A DNA stretch of 64,000 bases, taken from Aestuariivirga litoralis (GTDB taxonomy: Bacteria; Pseudomonadota; Alphaproteobacteria; Rhizobiales; Aestuariivirgaceae). This document shows, one piece after another, positions 43,181 to 52,061 of this stretch (its first letter is position 1; the number at the start of each line of letters is the position of its first letter). The notes under the pieces were generated by a model. It searched no databases, had not been told where the DNA came from, and saw nothing but the letters and a program-made list of their open reading frames with translations. The position numbers and the translations under genes were made by a program. Where the stretch lies: contig NZ_WAHS01000001.1 of assembly GCF_015714715.1 (NCBI RefSeq), forward strand, positions 868,001 to 932,000, written 5' to 3'.

Positions 43181-45922
43181 TTATGGGTTGGAGCTCTCGC
43201 TGGCTGCTGCCTCGGCTGCTTCTGCATCTTCATTGATGCATTCCACCGAGACTACATGCTCGTCATCCGCCGTATTGATAACGATCACGCCCTGGGTTGA
43301 ACGACCGGCTCGCCTGATGTCATGCACCGGGCACCGGATCACCTGACCACCGTCAGTGACCAGCATGATTTCATCCTGCTCAACGATCGGGAACGAAGCC
43401 ACCAGCGGACCATTGCGGTCATTCACTGCCATGGCGACGATGCCTTTGCCGCCACGACCGGTGATGCGATATTCGAACGAGGATGTGCGCTTGCCATAGC
43501 CATTGGCAGACACGGTCAGGATCACCTGTTCCGCCGCCTGCATTTCGGCAAAGCGTTCAGCTGACAAGGTGACAGCATCCGACATTGCTTCTTCCTCATC
43601 CGGAGGCCCGGCATCGCCATTCTCACCCAGCAAAGCGCGGGCCTTTTTCAGGAAGGCTGAGCGCTCATCGGAAGTGGCTTCCATATGATTGAGGATCGAC
43701 AGCGAAATGACTTTGTCATCGCCATCCAGCTTGATGCCGCGCACGCCGGTTGAACCGCGCGACTGGAAGACGCGCACTTCGGTGGCGGCAAAGCGGATGC
43801 ACTGGCCTTGCGCCGTGGTGAGCAGAATATCGTCGGCATCGGAACAGGTTTCCACGCCGATCAAGGCATCGCCATCTTCCAGCTTCATGGCGATCTTGCC
43901 ATTGCGGTTAATGCTCTGGAAATCGGCCAGTTCGTTGCGGCGCACGTCACCCGATTTGGTGGCGAACATCATTTGCAGCTGCCCCCAGGTGGTTTCATCC
44001 TCGGGCATGGGCATGATGGTGGTGATGCGCTCACCTGCTTCCAGCGGAAGCATGTTGATCAGCGCCTTGCCGCGCGCCTGTGGATTACCCACCGGCAGAC
44101 GCCAAGTCTTGAGCTTGTACACAAAACCCGCCGAGGAGAAGAACAGGATGGGCGTGTGGGTATTGGCCACGAACAGCTTGGTAATGAAGTCTTCGTCGCG
44201 CACCTGCGCACCGGTCTTGCCCTTGCCGCCGCGGCGCTGGGCGCGGTAGGCCGAGAGCGGCACGCGCTTCACATAGCCCGCATGCGACACGGTGACGACC
44301 ATGTCTTCACGCTGGATCAGGTCTTCATCGTCAACCTCACCCTCATTCTCGATGATCTGGGTGCGGCGTGGTGTGGCGAAATGGGTTTTAACATCCGTCA
44401 GCTCGGCGCGAATAATTGCTTGCACGCGCGCACGCGATGACAGGATATCGAGATAGTCCTTGATCTCAACGGCGAGCTTTTCAAGCTCTTCGGAAATTTC
44501 GCCAAGGCCTAGCTGCGTGAGGCGCTGCAGGCGCAGATCGAGAATGGCACGCGCCTGCTCGTCGGAAAGCACATAGGTGCCATCGGCCCGCAGCGTATGG
44601 CGCGGGTCGGCGATCAGCGCGATCAGCGGGGCCAGCATGCTGGCCGGCCAGGCGCGCGCCATCAAGGCGGTGCGGGCTTCGGCAGCATCTTTGGACGCGC
44701 GGATCAGCTTGATCACTTCGTCGATATTGGCCACCGCAATAGCGAGGCCTACCAAGACATGGGCGCGGTCACGGGCTTTGCGCAGCAGGAACTTGGTGCG
44801 GCGTGTAATAACGGTTTCGCGGAAAGCGATGAATTGCTTCAGCAGATCCTGCAGATTCAACTGCTCGGGGCGCCCATGGCTGAGCGCAATGTTGTTGACG
44901 CTGAAAGTGGTCTGCAGGCTGGAGAAGCGCCACAGCTGGTTCAGGATGATTTCCGGCTCCACGTCGCGGCGCAGTTCGATCACCACGCGCACACCTTCGC
45001 GCGAGCTTTCGTCGCGAATGTCGGTGATGCCCTCAATCGTCTTGTCGCGGATCAGGTCTGCGATCTTTTCGACCATCGTCGCCTTGTTCACCTGGTAGGG
45101 AACTTCGGTGACGATCAGCGCCATCTTGTCCTTGCGCACTTCCTGCACATCGACTTTGGAGCGCAGCACGATTGAGCCCCTGCCCGTGCCGAAGGCCGAC
45201 TTGATGCCGGCGCGGCCCAGGATGATGCCGCCCGTCGGGAAATCTGGGCCTGGAATGATGTTCAGAAGATCTTCCAGCGTAATGCCGGGTTCATCCATCA
45301 TCGCCAGTGTGGCGTCGATCACTTCGCCCAGATTATGCGGCGCCATGTTGGTGGCCATGCCGACGGCGATGCCGCCTGCGCCGTTGACGAGCAGATTGGG
45401 GTATTTGGCCGGAAGGATGGTGGGTTCCTGGCGCTCGCCATCATAATTGGGCTGGAAGTCCACCGTATCGCTGTCGATATCGTCGAGCAGCGGCATGGCG
45501 GCCTTGTCGAGGCGGCTTTCGGTGTAGCGCATAGCGGCGGGCGGATCGCCGTCCATCGAGCCGAAATTACCCTGCCCGTCGATCAGCGGCAAGCGCATGG
45601 AGAAATCCTGCGCCATGCGCACCAAAGCGTCATAGATCGCGCTATCGCCATGCGGGTGATAGCGGCCCATCACGTCGCCCACTGTGGTGGCGGATTTGGT
45701 GTATTTCTTGTCCGGCGTGCGGCCACCTTCATACATCGCATAGAGGATGCGGCGGTGCACCGGTTTCAGGCCGTCACGCACGTCTGGCAGCGCGCGCGAC
45801 ACGATCACGCTCATGGCGTAATCGAGATAGGATTTCCGCATTTCCTCTTCGATGGTGATCGGGGAAATTTCGTGCGGATTGGCGGGCGGCAAACCCTCTT
45901 TGTCGTTGTTTTTATCGGTCAC
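43181..45922 (-). CDS. gyrA: DNA gyrase subunit A
   Basis: DNA cleavage-rejoining subunit of gyrase. The 913-residue protein has [20 protein letters not shown], the quinolone-resistance region [19 protein letters not shown] with the wild-type Ser and Asp, and the active-site tyrosine in [14 protein letters not shown]. The GyrA-box is seen in [11 protein letters not shown] in the C-terminal domain, which distinguishes it from ParC. An insertion around [20 protein letters not shown] in the last blades and an acidic Ala/Glu/Ser tail are lineage features. A palindrome lies 30 bases upstream of its start. Confidence 0.97.
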   Translation of the reverse strand: MTDKNNDKEGLPPANPHEISPITIEEEMRKSYLDYAMSVIVSRALPDVRDGLKPVHRRILYAMYEGGRTPDKKYTKSATTVGDVMGRYHPHGDSAIYDALVRMAQDFSMRLPLIDGQGNFGSMDGDPPAAMRYTESRLDKAAMPLLDDIDSDTVDFQPNYDGERQEPTILPAKYPNLLVNGAGGIAVGMATNMAPHNLGEVIDATLAMMDEPGITLEDLLNIIPGPDFPTGGIILGRAGIKSAFGTGRGSIVLRSKVDVQEVRKDKMALIVTEVPYQVNKATMVEKIADLIRDKTIEGITDIRDESSREGVRVVIELRRDVEPEIILNQLWRFSSLQTTFSVNNIALSHGRPEQLNLQDLLKQFIAFRETVITRRTKFLLRKARDRAHVLVGLAIAVANIDEVIKLIRASKDAAEARTALMARAWPASMLAPLIALIADPRHTLRADGTYVLSDEQARAILDLRLQRLTQLGLGEISEELEKLAVEIKDYLDILSSRARVQAIIRAELTDVKTHFATPRRTQIIENEGEVDDEDLIQREDMVVTVSHAGYVKRVPLSAYRAQRRGGKGKTGAQVRDEDFITKLFVANTHTPILFFSSAGFVYKLKTWRLPVGNPQARGKALINMLPLEAGERITTIMPMPEDETTWGQLQMMFATKSGDVRRNELADFQSINRNGKIAMKLEDGDALIGVETCSDADDILLTTAQGQCIRFAATEVRVFQSRGSTGVRGIKLDGDDKVISLSILNHMEATSDERSAFLKKARALLGENGDAGPPDEEEAMSDAVTLSAERFAEMQAAEQVILTVSANGYGKRTSSFEYRITGRGGKGIVAMAVNDRNGPLVASFPIVEQDEIMLVTDGGQVIRCPVHDIRRAGRSTQGVIVINTADDEHVVSVECINEDAEAAEAAASESSNP

Positions 45923-45952
45923 TGAAAGTCTGAAAACCTATGCAGAAAGAGC

Positions 45953-45974
45953 CGTTTTGGAGTGCTCCAAAACG
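45953..45974. promoter_or_regulatory. Perfect palindrome upstream of gyrA
   Basis: Arms CGTTTTGGAG (45953-45962) and CTCCAAAACG (45965-45974) with a 2-base centre TG, 30 bases 5' of the gyrA ATG. The position suits an operator or a leader hairpin affecting gyrA expression. No T run follows on the minus strand, so it does not look like an intrinsic terminator. Confidence 0.5.
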
Positions 45975-46068
45975 ACTCGATCTAATGAGGTTCTTTTCTA
46001 GACTTTTCGGCCCGGTGGAGCAACGAAAGCTGCCCATAATTCCACGGGAAAATGAGGCTTAAAAAACC

Positions 46069-46413
46069 TCAGATATGCTTGATGGTAAAGCTCGAACCGC
46101 GCAGCTTGTCGCCCTGGTCATCAAGGGCTGAGCAATGGTTGCTGCCACCCAGCCATTTGGACCAGGCGATGCACATCTGGGTGCCACGCACCTGCCAGGT
46201 GCCGCTGTCCTTCTGGCCCTTGGCCACGCCTGCAATCCGGCCATTGGGATAGAGAGTGACGATCATCGAGATCATGCCGCCCATAATATCGACGTTGTAG
46301 CGGCCTGGGGCCAGCGCGCGGAGTTCTTTGGCGGCCAAAGTATCAGCGGAAGCAGCGGTGGTAGACAGAGCCAACCCAAGGCAGGCCAAGGCGAGAAATG
46401 ATTTCGTGCGCAT
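46069..46413 (-). CDS. Small secreted protein, W-C-W-C motif paralogue B
   Basis: A 114-residue hypothetical protein with a clear signal peptide (FLALACLGLALSTTAASADT, cleavage after about residue 23). The mature domain reads as short beta strands: LAPGRYNVDIMGGMISMIVT, then the core GTWQVRGTQMCIAWSKWLGG and a second Cys in NHCSAL. It is clearly related to the protein at 47574-47912 over its whole length, including G-x-Y, the P-x-G-x-h-x-GV turn, G-x-W and KWLG. AGGAT precedes the start. The fold may be a small lipocalin-like barrel with one disulfide (inference). Confidence 0.75.
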   Translation of the reverse strand: MRTKSFLALACLGLALSTTAASADTLAAKELRALAPGRYNVDIMGGMISMIVTLYPNGRIAGVAKGQKDSGTWQVRGTQMCIAWSKWLGGSNHCSALDDQGDKLRGSSFTIKHI

Positions 46414-46480
46414 CTCAGTATCCTAATATCGTGATTTGGGGGTTATGTTGCAGCGCACAAAGAATGTAAATGGGGCAAAA

Positions 46481-47521
46481 TTACGGTTTGAGGATAAGTT
46501 TTCCGTCCTTGATGACCTCTACGGGGTTCTCGTTTTCGTCGTAAGTGGCGTCCACATCATAGGTTTTCAGCACAAACTGGCCGTCAACAAACTTCCAGGT
46601 GCCACTTGAGGATGCATCGCCGATGCCCCGCCATTTGGCAAATTCGCTGATTTCACCGGTTTTAGAATCAAATTCTGCGTTGGTCAGCTGGTCGGTGGAT
46701 TGATAGCCGTCCACCGCCAGTGATTTCAGTTTCTGGTCGCCCTCGCCCTCATAGACCAGCTTAAGATGTGGCTGGGCAAAGCTGATGCGGCGCAGGCCCT
46801 CTACATCATCCGAAAGGTAAGCCACGAAGCTTTCGTTGTAGGCGGCCATCTGGCAGCTGAAGAGATAGAGCTCGGCCTTACGCGGGGCATCGTCGGCAGT
46901 CTCGCCTTCGGCCTTAAAAGTGATGGTATCGTGTTCGGGCTCGTTGAGGCCCGCCAGTGTGTCGCCCGTCTTGTCGCAGCGGCCCTTCATTTCGCTGGCA
47001 AATTTGGCCTTGGCGTCATCCACGGTGATTGCAACGGTGGTTTCGTCAGGTGGGATGTCGCCGCATTTGGGCAGGCTCACGCGGTCGAAATCATCGGCTT
47101 TGATGGGTTTCAGCTTGGCGCTCTGGATGCGCAGGGGCTGGTAAGGCGGGTCCTGGTCTGCATTGGTGGCCACGACCACATAGCAGCCGGCAAAGGTGCT
47201 GATCTTGCCTGCCTTGTCCTTGGCACGGATGGCGATGGGCACATTGGAGAATGTATGACCCGCAGCACCCTCGCCCGTAATGTCGCCTACCAGCAGATCG
47301 ACATGGGCTGTGTCTTCATAGCCCTTGGCGTAGGTCTCATAGTCTTTGGCCGGGGGGTCGCTGAAGTAGGTATAGGCACGGGAATATTGCTGCAGGTTGA
47401 TGGCACTGTAGAGCGAACGCACCAAGGCTTCCGGATTGCTGCGGTCATCCAGATAGGGATCCGCAGCCAGCGCGGGCGACAGGCTCAGGATTGCTGCGGC
47501 AGCGGCTAGTTTGAAACGCAT
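46481..47521 (-). CDS. DUF1176 domain periplasmic protein
   Basis: A 346-residue exported protein with a signal peptide (LAAAAAILSLSPALAADP). The N-terminal domain starts NPEALVRSLYSAINLQQYSR and resembles a fold found in other alphaproteobacterial secreted proteins. The C-terminal half has the DUF1176 pattern, with SFAQPHLKLVYEGEGDQKL, then KWRGIGDASSSGTWKFVDGQ and a final strand VIKDGKLILKP. The usual Cys of the RGxGDC motif is replaced by Ala here. Other cysteines (GCYVV, LPKCGD, GRCDK, LFSCQM) could pair in the periplasm. It is flanked on the same strand by two paralogous small secreted genes. Function unknown. Confidence 0.8.
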   Translation of the reverse strand: MRFKLAAAAAILSLSPALAADPYLDDRSNPEALVRSLYSAINLQQYSRAYTYFSDPPAKDYETYAKGYEDTAHVDLLVGDITGEGAAGHTFSNVPIAIRAKDKAGKISTFAGCYVVVATNADQDPPYQPLRIQSAKLKPIKADDFDRVSLPKCGDIPPDETTVAITVDDAKAKFASEMKGRCDKTGDTLAGLNEPEHDTITFKAEGETADDAPRKAELYLFSCQMAAYNESFVAYLSDDVEGLRRISFAQPHLKLVYEGEGDQKLKSLAVDGYQSTDQLTNAEFDSKTGEISEFAKWRGIGDASSSGTWKFVDGQFVLKTYDVDATYDENENPVEVIKDGKLILKP

Positions 47522-47573
47522 GGTTGAGGCCTCCCATCAGAAGGCCGCATCATTGCACAGCGTTTATGCCCTG

Positions 47574-47912
47574 TCAGCGGTGGGCGCTGAAACCGTTGCC
47601 GTGAACAATGCCGCTGCCATCGATGGTGATGTCGGAACAACGTTCCTGGTGGCCCAGCCATTTGGTGAAAGTCACGCAATAGCGGTCATTAGGGCTGATG
47701 CGCCAGCGGCCTACATCCTTGTCTCCATTGGGCTGCACGCCCGTGACCTTGCCGCCAGGCGAGATGGTGATGGTGGCCACCAAATTGCCATCGGAGATAA
47801 TCTTATACGTGCCCTTCATCGCTTCGCGGATTGTCAGCGGTGCCTTGGCGAAGGCCAGGCCGGAGGCCATGGCAAGCATGCTTGCGGCCAGGATAACAGT
47901 CTTGATCTTCAT
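47574..47912 (-). CDS. Small secreted protein, W-C-W-C motif paralogue C
   Basis: A 112-residue hypothetical protein with a signal peptide (VILAASMLAMASGLAFAKAP, cleavage near residue 22). The mature part matches paralogue B: MKGTYKIISDGNLVATITIS, P-G-G-K-V-T-GV, then GRWRISPNDRYCVTFTKWLG with a second Cys in QERCSD. ATG at 47912 is chosen (GGAG about 10 bases upstream); a start seven codons earlier is open. It begins only 29 bases after the ssb stop on the same strand, so it may be co-transcribed with ssb. Confidence 0.75.
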   Translation of the reverse strand: MKIKTVILAASMLAMASGLAFAKAPLTIREAMKGTYKIISDGNLVATITISPGGKVTGVQPNGDKDVGRWRISPNDRYCVTFTKWLGHQERCSDITIDGSGIVHGNGFSAHR

Positions 47913-47941
47913 CTGTCGGTTTCTCCGTTTCAACGATTTTC

Positions 47942-48421
47942 CTAGAACGGAACTTCGTCGTCAAGATCGCGGGCGAAGCTCTGCTTGGGCGAAGACGTGC
48001 GCGGGCGCTCCATCGGGCTCGACGCACCGAAATCATCACCGCCGGAAGATGCGCCATCACTGGCACCGGGGCGGCCGCCCAGCATGGTCAGCTCGCCACG
48101 GAAGTTCTGCAGCACTACTTCAGTGGTGCGTACTTCCACGCCGTCCTTGTTGGTGTATTTGCGGGTCTGCAAGGAACCTTCAATATAAACCGTAGAGCCC
48201 TTTTTCAGATATTGCTCGGCCACTTTGGCAAGGTTGTCATTGAAGATGACGACGTTGTGCCATTCGGTCTTTTCCTTGCGCTCTCCCGAACCCTTGTCGC
48301 GCCAGGTTTCCGAAGTGGCCAAGCCGAAGGATACGATGGGTTTGCCGTCCTGGGTATGGCGCACCACCGGGTCTGCACCCAAATTACCTACCAAAATGAC
48401 CTTGTTTACTGATCCTGCCAT
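47942..48421 (-). CDS. ssb: Single-stranded DNA-binding protein
   Basis: OB-fold protein that coats single-stranded DNA during replication and repair. The 159-residue protein begins MAGSVNKVILVGNLGADPVV, has the core strands FGLATSETWRDK and TEWHNVVIFNDNLAKVAEQY, a Gly/Ser-rich linker, and the acidic C-terminal tip DLDDEVPF that recruits partner enzymes. A GTTC-N7-GTTC LexA box lies 78 bases upstream, so SOS control is likely. uvrA is not present in the divergent position here. Confidence 0.97.
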   Translation of the reverse strand: MAGSVNKVILVGNLGADPVVRHTQDGKPIVSFGLATSETWRDKGSGERKEKTEWHNVVIFNDNLAKVAEQYLKKGSTVYIEGSLQTRKYTNKDGVEVRTTEVVLQNFRGELTMLGGRPGASDGASSGGDDFGASSPMERPRTSSPKQSFARDLDDEVPF

Positions 48422-48498
48422 GGGCCTAACTCCGTTTGACTGCCGCTGTTACACGCTTTGATTTGTTATGTGGGGGCTGTTACTGACTAATCCACAAG

Positions 48499-48513
48499 TT
48501 CTTGCTATGTTCT
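48499..48513. promoter_or_regulatory. LexA (SOS) box upstream of ssb
   Basis: GTTC at 48499-48502, seven bases TTGCTAT, then GTTC at 48510-48513: an exact match to the alphaproteobacterial LexA operator GTTC-N7-GTTC. A TTGACT that could serve as a -35 on the minus strand lies just 5' (48519-48524). Confidence 0.82.
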
Positions 48514-48523
48514 CTTTTGAGTC

Positions 48524-48559
48524 AAAAAACAAGGCCCGGTCGGTTGGATCGGGCCTTGC
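48524..48559 (-). terminator. Rho-independent terminator of the 48-residue gene
   Basis: Perfect 9-bp stem CAAGGCCCG (48531-48539) and CGGGCCTTG (48551-48559). Read leftward it ends in a run of six to seven T. It lies about 45 bases after the stop of the small gene and just before the ssb SOS box, so it insulates ssb. Confidence 0.85.
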
Positions 48560-48602
48560 TTAGTGGGCGTTCAGTCGTTGAGCGGTCCCCGGAGGCTGTG
48601 GA

Positions 48603-48749
48603 TTAGCCACGGGCGATCCACTTAACCAGCTTGCCGAAGCGCGATTCGCTGGCCACGGAAGGCTTGTTCACAAAGCTCGGCTGGCGGATATCGCGCAGCA
48701 GGGCTACGGTGTAAACGTCTGAATAAACGTTGAAAAGTGTGCGGTTCAT
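48603..48749 (-). CDS. Small 48-residue protein of unknown function
   Basis: A short gene easily missed by length cut-offs. ATG at 48749 is preceded by AAGGAGAACATC, a strong ribosome binding site with good spacing. The translation starts MNRTLFNVYSDVYTVALLRD and ends GKLVKWIARG, net basic with one possible amphipathic helix. It is followed by a good terminator and has its own intergenic promoter space shared with the divergent LysR gene. It shows weak likeness in size and Arg-rich character to DUF1127 proteins, but the family motif is absent. I do not recognise it. Confidence 0.7.
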   Translation of the reverse strand: MNRTLFNVYSDVYTVALLRDIRQPSFVNKPSVASESRFGKLVKWIARG

Positions 48750-48810
48750 GATGTTCTCCTTACAGGTATGGATATGCGCTTAGGGGCCCTGAAAGACAAA
48801 CGGGGAAAAG

Positions 48811-48845
48811 TGACATGTCATATAACAAAAAGTCACATGATCATG
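48811..48845. promoter_or_regulatory. Palindromic candidate operators between the 48-residue gene and lysR
   Basis: Two 10-base perfect palindromes, TGACATGTCA (48811-48820) and CATGATCATG (48836-48845), lie in the 111-base divergent space. The GTGAC and GTCAC half-sites at 48810-48814 and 48832-48836 also form an inverted pair. The layout is what a LysR-type regulator needs to control itself and the divergent gene. Confidence 0.45.
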
Positions 48846-48860
48846 GTATAGAGCCTATCC

Positions 48861-49787
48861 ATGGCACGCCGACTCCCTTCCCTGAATGGCCTCAAGGCCT
48901 TTGAAGCCGCTGCCCGCTCCGAGAGTTTCTCTGACGCGGCAATGGAACTTGCCGTTACCCATGCCGCGATCAGCCGGCATATTCGCGAGTTGGAAGAGTA
49001 TTTGGGCACAGAACTGTTTTACCGGACCGGGCGTGGTGTTGAGCTCACAGATGCGGGCCGGTTGTTCGGCACTACATTGACGCCGCTGTTTGACCAGATT
49101 GCCAATGCCTCGCGCGAGGCAGCGGCAGTAGGCACGGCGCGCTCGCTTAAGGTTTCGGTGCAGCCCAATCTGGCCTCGCATTGGTTGGTGTCTCGTCTGG
49201 GCCAGTTCAATGAACTTCATCCCGACATTGAGTTGATGGTCGACTCGTCGAATGACCTTGTTGATTTCTATAGTGACGATATCGATCTCGGCCTGCGCTA
49301 TGGATATGGCAACTGGACTGATGTGGATGTGGTGAAGCTGACCGAATGCGTGGTCTTCCCGGTCTGCGCGCCCTCCTATCTGGCCAAGCACAAGGGCGTG
49401 ACACCGCAGGACTTGCCATCGCTGCCCCTCATTCACGAAGACAAGAAGCAATGGTGGGTTGATTGGCTCAGCTTTGCGGGGGTTGAAACCCATGACGCGT
49501 TGCGTGGGCCCATCCTGCAGAGCCAGCTTGCCATTGAGGCTGCGCAAAACGGCCAAGGCTTTGTGCTGGTCGATCAGATCCTGTTCACCCGTTCACTTCA
49601 GGAGAGTTGGCTGGTGAAGCCCTTCACCCAGGAGATGAAGGATCACGGCGGTTATTACCTGGCGCGCAAGAAAGGCATCCGCGAAACCGGGCCGATGCGG
49701 GCGTTTCGTGAGTGGGTGGCCAGCGAAATGGCAGATACCAACAAGAAATATCAGGCTTACAGGCAACAAGCCTTGAAGCAGAGTTGA
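48861..49787 (+). CDS. LysR family transcriptional regulator (GcvA-like)
   Basis: A 308-residue LysR-type regulator. The N-terminal helix-turn-helix is LPSLNGLKAFEAAARSESFS, then DAAMELAVTHAAISRHIREL and LEEYLGTELFYRTGRGVELT, a pattern typical of the GcvA subgroup. The effector-binding domain begins SLKVSVQPNLASHWLVSRLG and contains DIDLGLRYGYGNW. The likely targets are itself and the divergent 48-residue gene. The ligand is unknown. Confidence 0.9.
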   Translation: MARRLPSLNGLKAFEAAARSESFSDAAMELAVTHAAISRHIRELEEYLGTELFYRTGRGVELTDAGRLFGTTLTPLFDQIANASREAAAVGTARSLKVSVQPNLASHWLVSRLGQFNELHPDIELMVDSSNDLVDFYSDDIDLGLRYGYGNWTDVDVVKLTECVVFPVCAPSYLAKHKGVTPQDLPSLPLIHEDKKQWWVDWLSFAGVETHDALRGPILQSQLAIEAAQNGQGFVLVDQILFTRSLQESWLVKPFTQEMKDHGGYYLARKKGIRETGPMRAFREWVASEMADTNKKYQAYRQQALKQS

Positions 49788-49829
49788 AAACGCGCCACGA
49801 GTCGTTTCAACGCGTTGTGAGATTCGAGA

Positions 49830-51169
<1,340 letters not shown>

Positions 51170-51170
51170 T

Positions 51171-51923
51171 TTAGAGATAGGCCTTCAAAATTCCTATAAA
51201 GTCTACGGCTTTCAGGCTGGCGCCGCCGACCAGTGCGCCGTTCACGTTGGGCACGCCCATCAGTTCGGCAGCGTTGGAACCCTTCACTGAACCGCCATAC
51301 AAAATGCGTGCGCCAGCACCTTCCTCGCCCATGACCTTGCTCAGCTCGGCGCGGATATGGGCATGGGCTTCTTCGACTTCCTTGGCTGTGGCGGTGAGGC
51401 CGGTGCCGATGGCCCAGACGGGTTCATAGGCGATCACAGTATTGGCGGCGGTTGAACCTGCGGGCACTGAGCCCTTGAGCTGCGTGGTCAGCACTTCGAG
51501 CGCCTTGTTGCCTTTGCGCTCATCCAGCGTTTCACCAACGCAGATAATAGCCCTGAGGCCGGCCTTGTGAGCGGCCTGAGCCTTGGCGGAAACCATGGCG
51601 TCCGTTTCCTTGTGATTGGTGCGGCGCTCGGAATGGCCCACGATCACGGATGTTGCCCCAGCATCCTTCAGCATATCGGCCGAAATATCACCCGTGTGCG
51701 CCCCTGAAACGGCGGCGTGGCAATCCTGGCCGCCCAGCTTGATCTTGGAGCCTTTCATCACGCCCTTGGCGCGGCGGATCAGCGTGGCAGGCGGGCAGAT
51801 GGTAACATCGCATTTCAGCTTCACGTCACGCAGCATCGCGGCCAGCAGGCGGGCTTCCTTCAGATTAGCCGTGGTGCCGTTCATTTTCCAGTTGCCGGCA
51901 ACCAGGGGGCGGATGGTGGTCAT
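51171..51923 (-). CDS. tpiA: Triosephosphate isomerase
   Basis: Glycolytic TIM-barrel enzyme that interconverts dihydroxyacetone phosphate and glyceraldehyde-3-phosphate. The 250-residue protein has VAGNWKMNG with the active-site Lys, VIVGHSERRTNHKET with His, AYEPVWAIGTG with the catalytic Glu, and the phosphate-binding loops LYGGSVKGSN and GALVGGASL. It is divergent from the ppiD gene across 138 bases. Confidence 0.96.
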   Translation of the reverse strand: MTTIRPLVAGNWKMNGTTANLKEARLLAAMLRDVKLKCDVTICPPATLIRRAKGVMKGSKIKLGGQDCHAAVSGAHTGDISADMLKDAGATSVIVGHSERRTNHKETDAMVSAKAQAAHKAGLRAIICVGETLDERKGNKALEVLTTQLKGSVPAGSTAANTVIAYEPVWAIGTGLTATAKEVEEAHAHIRAELSKVMGEEGAGARILYGGSVKGSNAAELMGVPNVNGALVGGASLKAVDFIGILKAYL

Positions 51924-52061
51924 TGCTGTTTTTCCTTGCGATCTTATCTTTGTGGCAGGCTTTGGGCGGCTCTTACCAAAGCCATCCCGCCCTTGCGAGA
52001 GAAAACATGCATCCCTATAAGCGCTAGACCTGAATCCGCCTTAACCACCAAAGGAATATCC

